Of a stretch of DNA of 64,000 nucleotides, positions 53,801-60,886 are shown piece after piece. Numbering within the stretch: the first letter of the stretch is position 1; every line of letters starts with the position of its first letter. Made by a program: the position numbers and the translations under genes. The notes under the pieces were generated by a model. The model ran no database searches and had not been told where the DNA came from. It saw only the letters and a list, made by a program, of their open reading frames with translations. This DNA comes from an uncultured Flavobacteriales bacterium (GTDB taxonomy: Bacteria > Bacteroidota > Bacteroidia > Flavobacteriales > Crocinitomicaceae): NCBI GenBank assembly GCA_946479285.1, contig CAMLFH010000017.1, positions 18,354-82,353 on the forward strand. The letters are read 5' to 3'.

Positions 53801-53857
53801 TTCCAGCGATAGGGTACCGTATCGGAGACTATGGTAGGTATGACAGTTGAGCAGCAT
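50801..53857 (-). CDS. dnaE2: DnaE-type DNA polymerase III alpha subunit (error-prone, element-borne)
   Basis: The 1018-residue product has an N-terminal PHP domain (MLLNCHTYHSLRYGTLSLEQ, LVLTDVNTVTGIYDF). The C-family palm has HVGRGSGANSIVSYCIGITD and the catalytic acidic cluster PDFDIDWSWQDRD. A fingers region and a short C-terminal part follow. It is shorter than replicative DnaE (about 1160) and encoded directly downstream of a Y-family polymerase with a 6-nt gap. Such pairs resemble the ImuB-DnaE2 mutagenic cassettes. The symbol follows that similarity and is not proven. A large reading frame on the opposite strand (51821-53122) is a shadow. Confidence 0.85.
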   Translation of the reverse strand: MLLNCHTYHSLRYGTLSLEQLIGSAVASGHRTLVLTDVNTVTGIYDFTKTCSKSGIRPIVGIDFRSEGVQYFIGIARSASGIAEMNAFLTDLNLGKKPMPDQAPHFRDVVVVYPMKRFYGTLRENEYIGIRGDEVNLLYQQKWKGYLTKMVVLHPVTIGSKKEHNLHRVLRAIDGNTLLSKLNTDDYCSEGDKMLSVRELRAMFEQYPEIVDNTEKLVAGCSFEFDFSVPRNKKCFTENTESDLELLTRLAFQGMAKRYSDNPEAEKRIRKELKVIHELGFSGYFLITWDIVRYSNSLGLMHVGRGSGANSIVSYCIGITDVCPIDLDLYFERFLNQNRKSPPDFDIDWSWQDRDTILRYIFEKYGADHVAFCGTNVEFKYRSIFREVGKAFGLAKEELDHLAKNPMAKHESNNVIKYVQEYGMMLEKYPNQRSMHSCGILISEEPITNFTALELPPKGFPIVQFDMHVAEDIGFEKFDILSQRGLGTINDTVTLVKQNRGIDIDIRDTRPLKNDLLCNKYLAEGKTIGCFYIESPAMRGLLRRLKCDNYRTLVAASSIIRPGVAQSGMMREYVWRHNNPGQFEYLHEILQAQLGETYGIMVYQEDVIKIAIHYGGLDPADGDILRRAMSGKGRSLAALQKVKDNFFGSCRKLGRPEEVSQEIYRQIESFAGYSFCKAHSASYAEESYQSLSLKVHFPVEFMVSAINNGGGFYRTEVYVHEARMSGANVYNPCVNLSRFETTVFGSDVFLGFMHLQGLPVAVAQLIVSEREQNGTFACLEDFIRRVPIGIETVQILVFIGAFRFTGKEKSELLVSARMILVNYRDENRMATLFEQPVKEYKLPVLKRSVIEDAFDEIELLGFTVSCTPFDLLEIAYRGDVMARELEKHHKNQVRMLAYLVSRKHVPTKKGEMFFGTWIDFEGNFFDTAHFPDSLAQYPFKGGGCYLLRGTVEVDFHFPTITIHKMAKMPMVADPRYAYDDEKKFEAHSRIKEDVSMTHRAPYPQEHEIGLPRRSLSNT

Positions 53858-53863
53858 ACCAAT

Positions 53864-55030
53864 CTACTTTTGGGGATATTTGAGCGACAGTCCGGCGCAT
53901 CGCCGTATCGCATCTGGTCCGTAGCGCCGTTTCATCTGGTCCATCGCCTGGTAGAGGTTCATCAGCTCCTGTGTATCTTCGAAACAGTTGATCTGGTAAC
54001 TACCGTGAACGAGTCCACTGAAGGTAATGCCGATCAGGCGGAGCCTCATCCTCCGCTGGTAAAGGCGGCGGAAAAGTTCCTCTACCACTTTTCCGATCAC
54101 ATGGTCGGCAGAGGTATAGGAAATCTTGAGCTGCTTGGTCTCCGTATCGAAATTCGTGTACCTGATCTTTACGGTTACACAAGAGGTCAGTAGTTGTTCC
54201 GATCTGAGCTGATAGCAGAGCTTTTCGACCATCCCTATCATAAGTCCCTTCAGCTTGGGAAGATCCATAGTGTCCTGATGGAAAGTTTGCTCGGTGGAAA
54301 GCGATTTGCGTTCATGGAAGGGGAAAACTGGGGCATTATCAATGCCATTCGCCTTTTTCCAAAGGTCAGATCCGTTCTTTCCAAGAAGGTTCATCAGCAC
54401 TTCCATAGGCATTTCCGACAATGTGCGGATCTGCCGAACCCCGATCCTGGAGAGTATGTTATAGGTACTCTCGCCGACCATCGGAATTTTTCGTATCGAT
54501 AGCGGATCGAGGAACGGCCTCACCATTTCCTCGGGTACCTGGAGCTTGCCCCATGGCTTGCCCTCACTGGTGGCAATCTTGGAAACCGTCTTGTTTACCG
54601 ATAACGCAAAGCTCAAGGGAAGTCCGGTCTCCTTCGCAGTATATGCAGCGATTTCTGTAATCCATTTGTATGACCCGAAATACCTGTCCATACCCGTCAG
54701 ATCCATATAGAATTCATCGATGCTTGCTTTTTCCAATATTGGCACCCTTTCAGTCAGTATCTGCGTAACCTCATGTGATTTCTTGGAATAGAGCTCCATA
54801 TCTCCCTTGACCACGGTAGCCTGCGGGCATAACCGCAATGCCATTTTCATTGGCATTGCAGAACGTACACCGAACTTCCTTGCCTCGTAGGAACAGGAGG
54901 CGACCACCCCGCGGTTCCCCCCGCCCACGATCAGGGGCAGTTTGTCAAATTTAGAATTGTTCAGTCTTTCGCAGGACACAAAGAACGTGTCCAGATCGAG
55001 GTGTACCACAGCTCTTCCCATCACTCGCAA
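53864..55030 (-). CDS. Y-family DNA polymerase (DinB/ImuB-type)
   Basis: The 388-residue product has the active-site acidic residues of Y-family polymerases: Asp12 and Asp14 in VVHLDLDTFFVSCERL and Asp105-Glu106 in ASIDEFYMDLTG. These fit a catalytically active enzyme, unlike the inactive ImuB proteins. Helix-hairpin-helix and little-finger regions follow (IPMVGESTYNILSRIGV). ATG at 55021 is as likely a start as 55030. It is followed closely by the DnaE-type gene. The promoter, with -7 TACCTTTG, lies in the gap shared with xre. Confidence 0.9.
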   Translation of the reverse strand: MRVMGRAVVHLDLDTFFVSCERLNNSKFDKLPLIVGGGNRGVVASCSYEARKFGVRSAMPMKMALRLCPQATVVKGDMELYSKKSHEVTQILTERVPILEKASIDEFYMDLTGMDRYFGSYKWITEIAAYTAKETGLPLSFALSVNKTVSKIATSEGKPWGKLQVPEEMVRPFLDPLSIRKIPMVGESTYNILSRIGVRQIRTLSEMPMEVLMNLLGKNGSDLWKKANGIDNAPVFPFHERKSLSTEQTFHQDTMDLPKLKGLMIGMVEKLCYQLRSEQLLTSCVTVKIRYTNFDTETKQLKISYTSADHVIGKVVEELFRRLYQRRMRLRLIGITFSGLVHGSYQINCFEDTQELMNLYQAMDQMKRRYGPDAIRRCAGLSLKYPQK

Positions 55031-55052
55031 GATTTAATGTTATTGTTTTCAA

Positions 55053-55060
55053 CAAAGGTA
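55053..55060 (-). promoter_or_regulatory. -7 promoter element of the polymerase operon
   Basis: The minus strand reads TACCTTTG, 23 nt before the first start codon. No -33 TTG was found. The XRE promoter and operator are next to it. Confidence 0.5.
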
Positions 55061-55062
55061 TG

Positions 55063-55091
55063 TTGGTTTTTGATTAATATCTTTACATTTG
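55063..55091 (+). promoter_or_regulatory. Promoter of the XRE regulator gene
   Basis: TTG at 55063-55065, an 18-nt spacer and TACATTTG at 55084-55091. The last base adjoins the operator palindrome that runs to the start codon. Confidence 0.55.
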
Positions 55092-55110
55092 TTGCTAAGA
55101 ATTTTAGCAA
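55092..55110. promoter_or_regulatory. Operator palindrome at the XRE start
   Basis: TTGCTAA-GAATT-TTAGCAA has 7-bp arms and lies between the promoter -7 element and the ATG at 55112. A bound repressor here would block its own transcription, and might also affect the divergent polymerase operon. Confidence 0.6.
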
Positions 55111-55111
55111 A

Positions 55112-55372
55112 ATGTCAATCCTTTCAGATAACCTTCGATATTTAAGGCACGTCAATAAGCTGTCCCAAAGGGAGTTGGGCGAAAGAATTGTTGTTAGCAG
55201 AGGAAGATATTCCGCATACGAACAAGAGGTAGCTGAACCGCCGATAGACATCCTAAAAAGGCTCGCCTGTTATTATCACATCAGCATTGATCTGCTGGTC
55301 AATGCCGACCTACAGAGAGTTCCAGAGGAAGAAATCAGATTGGTAGAAAGCATTATCTGCAAATTCCGTTGA
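55112..55372 (+). CDS. XRE-family repressor-like regulator
   Basis: The 86-residue product is a single helix-turn-helix: LRYLRHVNKLSQRELGERIV, RGRYSAYEQEVAEPPIDILK. It has no peptidase or sensing domain. It is divergent from the Y-family polymerase operon with a 82-nt gap that holds the promoters of both and one palindrome. It therefore probably controls itself and perhaps the polymerases, in a LexA-like position but without an autocleavage domain. ATG 55112 is chosen over upstream in-frame codons because those lie before the promoter. Confidence 0.85.
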   Translation: MSILSDNLRYLRHVNKLSQRELGERIVVSRGRYSAYEQEVAEPPIDILKRLACYYHISIDLLVNADLQRVPEEEIRLVESIICKFR

Positions 55373-55387
55373 ATAAAATATAGAAAA

Positions 55388-55409
55388 AGCGCACGGCAAT
55401 CCGTGCGCT
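55388..55409 (-). terminator. Terminator of the outer-membrane protein gene
   Basis: AGCGCACGG and CCGTGCGCT pair perfectly around CAAT. On the minus strand a TTTTT tail follows, so it ends transcripts from the minus-strand gene at 55432-56205. Confidence 0.8.
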
Positions 55410-55431
55410 CGATAAATCAATCAGCCGATGG

Positions 55432-56205
55432 TCAATAGTTCCTGCTCAGCGAACCCGGATCGCGTGCATCCCCGAAGTTCAGCCTGATCCCACTGCCAAG
55501 CCCCATCATCCTCGTTCCGGCGCTTTTTATCGCCTGTCCTGCCTGGTCACGTTCGGCAAAACGACCATTTTTTCCAAAAGTGGTCTGGTAGTCCGCGAGA
55601 ACGAACAGTTCCAACCTTGGGAAAACCTCGAAGCTCACCCGTGCGCCCATCAATGCTGTCAATGTATTTGCACGAGCATCACGGGCAGAAGGCTGTTCAT
55701 TGACAACGGTAACTGGGGGCGCATTGCCAAAGATGTCGTTGATAACGATCACCTCCCTTCTCACATAGGTGGGAAACTGCTGGAAGAGCATTCCGCCCTT
55801 GGCGTAGAGTTCGATCCCGAGCTTGCCTTCTCCGAAATGGTAGACCGGACCCAATGTAATGCCAAGATGCCTAAAATTCAATGGCGAACTGTAGGTATTT
55901 GCAACGGTTCGGGTAGCCATTCCACTGCGTTCGAAGATAGTATCTGCCATCTGGTGCGGGTGTTTGGTGAACCGAGCATCTATACCTATTCCCAGCCTAC
56001 TGCCCGTAAAGAAATAGTCCGCGGAAAGCCCATAGCCAAAGCCCTTCCTTGCCCTGGCAATTCCGTCCTTATACTCTCCGGAAGGATTACTGGTACTTCC
56101 ATAAAACCCTATTCTAAGGGAGCTCCCTTCCTGCGACCGGGCTGTATTTGAGAACAAAACTGCCACTATGGAGACTGTCGCAACGATCAAAAGATTTCTT
56201 TTCAT
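55432..56205 (-). CDS. Outer-membrane beta-barrel protein
   Basis: The 257-residue product has a signal peptide (VATVSIVAVLFSNTARSQ). Alternating aromatic strands follow (RIGFYGSTSNPSGEYKDG, LGITLGPVYHFGEGKLGIEL, ARVSFEVFPRLELFVLADYQ), ending in an aromatic-rich last strand. It belongs to the OmpA-like/porin family of small barrels and has no recognised partner. Its location between the regulator and ParB-like gene on the element suggests a cargo or surface-exclusion role, which is inference. Confidence 0.7.
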   Translation of the reverse strand: MKRNLLIVATVSIVAVLFSNTARSQEGSSLRIGFYGSTSNPSGEYKDGIARARKGFGYGLSADYFFTGSRLGIGIDARFTKHPHQMADTIFERSGMATRTVANTYSSPLNFRHLGITLGPVYHFGEGKLGIELYAKGGMLFQQFPTYVRREVIVINDIFGNAPPVTVVNEQPSARDARANTLTALMGARVSFEVFPRLELFVLADYQTTFGKNGRFAERDQAGQAIKSAGTRMMGLGSGIRLNFGDARDPGSLSRNY

Positions 56206-56393
56206 AATTCTAAAGATTTAAGTGAAACAATATTCTGTCAGGTGTATATCAAGCAGGGGCTGGAATTGTTACCCCCTGCCTTCAAAAAGATCCGAGAGCC
56301 TTGACACCTAACAACATGCATCCGAAATGACACTAAAAATCCCGTGATGGAGCTCGGTTGCCAGGGGCGCAGTCCCGGCACCGATGGACATCA
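56206..56393. other. Leader region upstream of the barrel gene
   Basis: About 190 nt with a GCAGGGG...CCCCTGC stem at 56252-56279 and no ORF. The stem could be a leader or attenuator; no RNA family is recognised. Confidence 0.35.
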
Positions 56394-56407
56394 CATTCTA
56401 TAGAATG
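56394..56407. repeat. 14-bp perfect palindrome CATTCTATAGAATG
   Basis: It reads the same on both strands and adjoins the terminator at 56407. It lies between the ParB-like gene and the barrel gene, and could be a protein-binding site. A parS role was considered and not supported. Confidence 0.4.
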
Positions 56408-56446
56408 CAAAAAGCCATTCCAACGGAGTTTGGAATGGCTTTTTGC
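56407..56446. terminator. Strong bidirectional hairpin between ParB-like and barrel genes
   Basis: GCAAAAAGCCATTCCAA and TTGGAATGGCTTTTTGC are perfect 17-bp arms around a 6-nt loop, with A and T runs at the ends. It is one of the strongest hairpins in the window. Confidence 0.75.
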
Positions 56447-56498
56447 CGCCCGGAAACGGTTATTCCCCGCTGTCGCCGGGGTCGGCACTGATCAAAAG

Positions 56499-56525
56499 AA
56501 GAGCCGTGCATGGTGCACGGCTCTT
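56499..56525 (-). terminator. Terminator of the ParB-like gene
   Basis: AAGAGCCGTGCA and TGCACGGCTCTT form 12-bp arms around TGG. On the minus strand a TTCTTTTG tail follows, and the ParB-like gene ends at 56528. Confidence 0.75.
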
Positions 56526-56527
56526 TC

Positions 56528-58141
56528 TCATTTCTTAGGTTTTAAGCCCTCTAGCGCCTTGATACGTTCCTCGAGCCTTTTGTGTCTTTTGTCGTAGAAC
56601 TCGTTGTGACCCTTCTCGATCTCAGCGAGTTCATCAGGCATGTGCTGACGCGCAAATTTCAGCAACAGTTCCAGTCCCGTGCCCGTCTGTTCGGTGAGGT
56701 AACTTGCTAGGAAATCACGGCGGATAAGCGTCTTTTTTTCCTCGGTCAGTTTACCGCTTATTTTGAGCCGATCCTTTTCGTCCAGATAATATGCCTGCTT
56801 GACACCAAATTCAAAAAAGTGATCCTTTTTGAGCGAAGAGAGCATCAGGTAATAGATCGCCTGTTCTTCTAAGTCGCTAAAGCCATCTTTGTAGATGGCT
56901 TTGTGAACTAAACCTTTGGTGTCCGCTACGATCTTTTCCCTGGCGATCTCCTTGTTGCGCTTATCCTTGTATTTCAGCCTTTCCACTTCCGCCTGCGGAT
57001 CGTTCGACTTTGTATTCCTGCTTTGATGGACATAGCCCAAACTGATCTGCGAAAACCCAATTTCGACACATTCCACAATCTTTCCCTGTTCCAAAAGTTC
57101 CATGAATTCAGCCATTCTATCCTGATGGGATTGCAGTCCCTCCTGATATTCCTCCATTTCCGCATCCCCCGAACCGCTGTCATCGCCCTGTACAATTACT
57201 GGTGCTTTAGGTGATCTCGGATAGCTACGGAAATCGCCCTTTTCGGTCACCAAATATCCTGCTTCGTTGAGCATTTCATTAACAGTTTCGTTTGCGTTAT
57301 AGGTAAAGCACAATATCCGCCTCGGGTCTTCATCGATGAGCTGTTTGGCTAAGGAGAACATATACTGCGTATTCTTGTCGTCCAAACAACTTCTCCTGCT
57401 ACAATTGCCCTGTTCCAAGTCCTCGCCGAACAAAGAGAACAGACTGCTGTTGAAAGGGCAGTTCTGACAATCCTTCTTGTCAAACCCAAACTGTTTCAGG
57501 TCGCTCGTGTACTTACGGGAGATCGCTTTTGCAAGCTGTTTTACCCCATAAGTGCGCCATGAATTGTAATGCCCTTCTTCTTTTGCAAAGTGCTCGCTGT
57601 AGATTTCCTGTTGGATTTCAGCGGAGAACTTGCTGAGTTCCATCGCCATTGCCACGTTGATCACTTCGACAGACAGCAGTTCCCTAAAGTCTGATACAAG
57701 ATCGTTCAGCGCCAACCGTCCGCGTATGTATTTTTCGGACTTGGCAAACTTTGCACAAAGTGTGGCTACATCAAAGTTTTTTAGCTCCGCGAGTTTCCTG
57801 TATGCGAGGGCTTCCTCCATCGGTGGCACTTCGCTACGTTGCAGATTTTCGATCACCGCCAATTCCAGTGCCTCCTCGTCTGAGAGTACCCTGATCTCGG
57901 CAGGGATGGTCTTTCTTCCGACAAGGCGCGACGCCCTGACGCGCCGTTCCCCGAAAACGATCTCATACTTTTTGCCCTTTGGTCTGAGCAGTATCGCCTG
58001 TAATACCCCTTTTTCCGAAATTCCAAGCGAAAATTCCCTCATTTCTTCTTCGGGGAATGATGTCCGCGGATTAAAGTTGCTAAATACTATCTGTGACAGT
58101 TCGACATCAACGATCTCCCTGTCCTTTTCCATTGTATCCAT
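56528..58141 (-). CDS. ParB/RepB/Spo0J-like protein
   Basis: The 537-residue product has an N-terminal ParB-like nuclease/CTPase domain: VELSQIVFSNFNPRTSFPEE, LLRPKGKKYEIVFGERRVRA and the GERR block. A helix-turn-helix with MEEALAYRKLAELKNFDVAT, and a long C-terminal part with Cys pairs (KDCQNCPFN, NCSRRSC), follow. The Cys-rich part is not common in chromosomal ParB. No ParA is near, so a role in segregation is uncertain. Such proteins occur in mobile elements as regulators or maintenance factors. Confidence 0.8.
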   Translation of the reverse strand: MDTMEKDREIVDVELSQIVFSNFNPRTSFPEEEMREFSLGISEKGVLQAILLRPKGKKYEIVFGERRVRASRLVGRKTIPAEIRVLSDEEALELAVIENLQRSEVPPMEEALAYRKLAELKNFDVATLCAKFAKSEKYIRGRLALNDLVSDFRELLSVEVINVAMAMELSKFSAEIQQEIYSEHFAKEEGHYNSWRTYGVKQLAKAISRKYTSDLKQFGFDKKDCQNCPFNSSLFSLFGEDLEQGNCSRRSCLDDKNTQYMFSLAKQLIDEDPRRILCFTYNANETVNEMLNEAGYLVTEKGDFRSYPRSPKAPVIVQGDDSGSGDAEMEEYQEGLQSHQDRMAEFMELLEQGKIVECVEIGFSQISLGYVHQSRNTKSNDPQAEVERLKYKDKRNKEIAREKIVADTKGLVHKAIYKDGFSDLEEQAIYYLMLSSLKKDHFFEFGVKQAYYLDEKDRLKISGKLTEEKKTLIRRDFLASYLTEQTGTGLELLLKFARQHMPDELAEIEKGHNEFYDKRHKRLEERIKALEGLKPKK

Positions 58142-58186
58142 AATATTGAATTTTAAATTAATAACTGGTGGTCTTACCTGTAGATT

Positions 58187-58555
58187 TTAAACCTCTTGGC
58201 CGTAGTTTATCCTTTTATCGATTACCATTTCCTTGATCTTGTCCTCGGAAAAATGCAGGTCGCGCAACTGCTGTTCATAGTCGAACATCTTCCTTTCGAA
58301 TTCTCGCGCTCCTTCCTCTCCCCGTAGCAAAAGCTTGGCAAGCGTTCCGCTACGCTGTGCCCTGTAGATTTCTTTCAGTAGTTCCCTTGCCAACCGTCTC
58401 AGCCTGCTGAACTTCCTCGAGTTGAACATACCTATACACTTTTCGAGCAGATCCAAATAGATGGTTGCCCTCATGTGGTCGTTCATCCTCACCGCATCGA
58501 CATACCTGTTGTAAAGCCAATCGGTATAACCTTTTTCATTCTCGTTCATCTTCAT
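58187..58555 (-). CDS. Small element protein of unknown function
   Basis: The 122-residue product is charged and mostly helical (DWLYNRYVDAVRMNDHMRAT, LRRLARELLKEIYRAQRSGT, EFERKMFDYEQQLRDLHFSE). It has no signal peptide. Its start overlaps the end of the next upstream gene by 20 nt, so both are co-translated. No family is recognised. Confidence 0.55.
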   Translation of the reverse strand: MKMNENEKGYTDWLYNRYVDAVRMNDHMRATIYLDLLEKCIGMFNSRKFSRLRRLARELLKEIYRAQRSGTLAKLLLRGEEGAREFERKMFDYEQQLRDLHFSEDKIKEMVIDKRINYGQEV

Positions 58556-58739
58556 TGATTTTATGCTGTTTCCGAATTTCGACCAGTTTGTTATGGAGGT
58601 CTTCCCAATACCGCCTTAGTTCCCCGTCGGTGGGGGCGGGCGGGCTGTGGCGGAAATGCCTGAACATTTCTGCCTGACCGATGGCTTCATCGAGGTCGGT
58701 GACCTCGATCGCGAAACCGTTCAAATCGCTGATATTCAT
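58536..58739 (-). CDS. Very small element protein of unknown function
   Basis: The 67-residue product (start ATG 58739) reads MNISDLNGFAIEVTDLDEAI with EMFRHFRHSPPAPTDGELRR and a charged helical C-terminus. The first in-frame codon further upstream would put it inside the DUF932 gene end. It overlaps the 58187-58555 gene by 20 nt. DUF932 genes in Bacteroidetes elements are often followed by such a small gene, but no function is known. Confidence 0.55.
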   Translation of the reverse strand: MNISDLNGFAIEVTDLDEAIGQAEMFRHFRHSPPAPTDGELRRYWEDLHNKLVEIRKQHKINEDERE

Positions 58740-58801
58740 ATATCTAGTTTTTGATTTCTCCAAAGGGCGACCGTTTGTACAGTCGCCCCTGCAATATGCT
58801 G

Positions 58802-59875
58802 TCAGTTCCAAGTGAATATATCTGCACCTTCTTTTGCGAAGTCCCTGCATAGGTCGAACGCCTTTTGCGCCCTTTGCTGTCCCGTACCGCCCATGATGAT
58901 GGACTGCAGTTTCGCTTCATCGTCCCCGAACTTCTTGACATTCTGATAGTAGCCCGTAACGGCATTGTATGCCCCGAACAGCGTACCCTTTGTACTGTCC
59001 ATCTGTTGGGTGTCCGAAATCATTGCGTAGGCGAACGCATCCTCAATGGAATTGCGGAATACGGCAGAGAAATCTTCCTCCTGTCCCTTCTTGATCATTT
59101 CGAAAGTCTCCTTATTGGGGCATAACGCCAACTGGATCAGCTTTTTTACTTCCGTGTCGCTCACACGCACCTTTGACCAGTTATTGAAAATGTCCTCTAG
59201 CTGTACGCTCATTTCATTGGCAAGCCCCATTACCTTGTGGGCATCCTCCAAGCGCTGTTTCACTCCCGAGGTGTGACGTATGCGCACCACATTGGACATA
59301 TTGCGAAGGGATGCGTTAAGGGTGTTCTGACATACGATGCGGATGGGCGTGAAAGCCGCGGTAATGCTTCCACTACCATCGTGCGAAGTGGTCAGGAAGA
59401 TGTACTTTTCGGTAACATCGTCAGTGTTGCCGATACGGATATACCCTGGCAGTTTCGCCGTAATGAAGATACGCTCACCATTTCCCAAAGCGCCTGCGGT
59501 CTCGTACATGATACCGTCCCCACCGCCTACGATGGCATCGAAGAACGCAAACGCCTCCCTGTTCTGCACGATCTGATAATCTTTGCCGACTACCCCAAAA
59601 ACTGCATTGTTGTCGAATCGCATCGTGGCGAACTGGTCAGGAACTGGAACCATAGCACCCTCGACGATCTCGCCCTGCTGTCCTACGGTCAAATCCCTGC
59701 CATGCGTGAACAATGGCTGTTTGATGACTTCATAGTCCAGTCCTGCAAATTTTATTGCCTCCGCGCTCGTCGGATAATCCTGTACGATCTGCCCAAGCCC
59801 ATGCCAAGCTTTTTCCCTAACGCTGAAGAAACTGTATCTTCCTGTTTTTTCGTTCTTATTCAAATTGTGTCCCAT
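58802..59875 (-). CDS. DUF932 (phage/plasmid-related TIGR03299 type) protein
   Basis: The 357-residue product has the DUF932 signature: GRYSFFSVREKAWHGLGQIV at the start, VVGKDYQIVQNREAFAFFDA, then FTPIRIVCQNTLNASLRNMS. Proteins of this type are common on conjugative elements and phages, and their biochemical role is not known. It lies between ssb and a short gene in the same direction, so these form one backbone operon. Confidence 0.9.
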   Translation of the reverse strand: MGHNLNKNEKTGRYSFFSVREKAWHGLGQIVQDYPTSAEAIKFAGLDYEVIKQPLFTHGRDLTVGQQGEIVEGAMVPVPDQFATMRFDNNAVFGVVGKDYQIVQNREAFAFFDAIVGGGDGIMYETAGALGNGERIFITAKLPGYIRIGNTDDVTEKYIFLTTSHDGSGSITAAFTPIRIVCQNTLNASLRNMSNVVRIRHTSGVKQRLEDAHKVMGLANEMSVQLEDIFNNWSKVRVSDTEVKKLIQLALCPNKETFEMIKKGQEEDFSAVFRNSIEDAFAYAMISDTQQMDSTKGTLFGAYNAVTGYYQNVKKFGDDEAKLQSIIMGGTGQQRAQKAFDLCRDFAKEGADIFTWN

Positions 59876-59908
59876 GACTTTGATATTTATGATTAATAAT
59901 TGTTCTGA

Positions 59909-60313
59909 TTAAAATGGCAGATCGTCGTCCTCTGCCGTATTGCTGTCCGCTTTGCGTTCCGATTTCTTGGCAGGTTTCTTTTTCGCTACCTGCTCTTGGC
60001 TCTTTGCCGAGCCCCCCAAAAACTTGATCGTCTGCGCATTGAAATCTAGCCCTCCATGCGGTTTGCCGTCGCTCCCGATCCAAGCACGGGGGCTGATCCT
60101 TCCCGAAACTTCCACCAACAGACCTTTTGTCAAGTGGTCGGCGATGCCTGTTCTGTTCCAATAGGAGCAGTCGACATAACTGGTCAACTGTACCCGTTCC
60201 CCTTGTTTGTTGCGGTAGCTGTCGTTTAGGGCAATTGAAAAACTGACTACCTTGTTCCCGTTTTTTACCTCGCGCACCTGCGCATCCTGTGTGATCCTTC
60301 CTACGATTTCCAT
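59909..60313 (-). CDS. ssb: Single-stranded DNA-binding protein
   Basis: The 134-residue product has the OB fold (MEIVGRITQDAQVREVKNGN, VVSFSIALNDSYRN, YVDCSYWNRTGIADHLTKG) and ends in the acidic tail EDDDLPF that recruits partner proteins. It is an element-borne SSB, useful during conjugative transfer as DNA enters single-stranded. It starts the operon with DUF932. Confidence 0.93.
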   Translation of the reverse strand: MEIVGRITQDAQVREVKNGNKVVSFSIALNDSYRNKQGERVQLTSYVDCSYWNRTGIADHLTKGLLVEVSGRISPRAWIGSDGKPHGGLDFNAQTIKFLGGSAKSQEQVAKKKPAKKSERKADSNTAEDDDLPF

Positions 60314-60886
60314 GACTTTTGATTTAAGTTCCCGAAACAGATTTTGCTATTTATTCGGCAATGAGTGGAGGTGCTGTTCCGTTTCACCTTTTTGCCGTTT
60401 CCAATGTTGTTGCTGTTCATGACTGACATTTTTTTTTATTCGTCCAAAGAGCCGGAGTATGCTATGTTTCGTTTCACGAGCATGAAAGGTCAGTGTTCGG
60501 CAGGCACAAGGTTTTGGCGAAAAATACTACCCGCAGGCGTGGAGATTTTTTGACAAACTCGCTTGACCTTGGGAAGGCAGAAGAACACGGTCATACCTTT
60601 GCTCTTGAAATCGGACATGTGCATACGAGCCTTTGGATAAAATGGGGAAGCGGTGAACAGCCCATTGGATATGGCTGATGTTTAAGAATCAGTATCTAGG
60701 ATTTCTGGAAACAAATAACGGCGAGCATAATTCTAAAATTTTGAATAGCAACTTAGAATGTATCGGTAAAGTGAAGCATATACCAGGATTGGCTTTTAGA
60801 AAAAAACACCATAACATGCTGACGGATTGATAATTATATATTAGATTAGTGCCTTAACACTATTGCTGACTTAAAAATCTACACTC
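60314..60886. other. Long region between ssb and the PLD gene, perhaps with a broken gene
   Basis: This 573-nt stretch has no clear gene. Two frames look protein-like for a short distance: 60507-60566 reads QGFGEKYYPQAWRFFDKLA then stops, and 60568-60678 in another frame reads AEEHGHTFALEIGHVHTSLW. They could be the two sides of a frameshifted remnant, but no family was recognised. TAGTG-N6-CACTA lies at 60846-60861 close to the PLD start. Confidence 0.3.

Noticed and set aside
56394..56407. CATTCTATAGAATG as a parS site for the ParB-like protein
   Set aside because: It does not resemble the usual parS core (GTTTCACGTGAAAC-like), and a single copy beside a terminator is weak evidence.
59237..59896. 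A 219-codon frame opposite the DUF932 gene
   Set aside because: It is a shadow of DUF932, whose motifs are clear; the translation is unlike any known protein.
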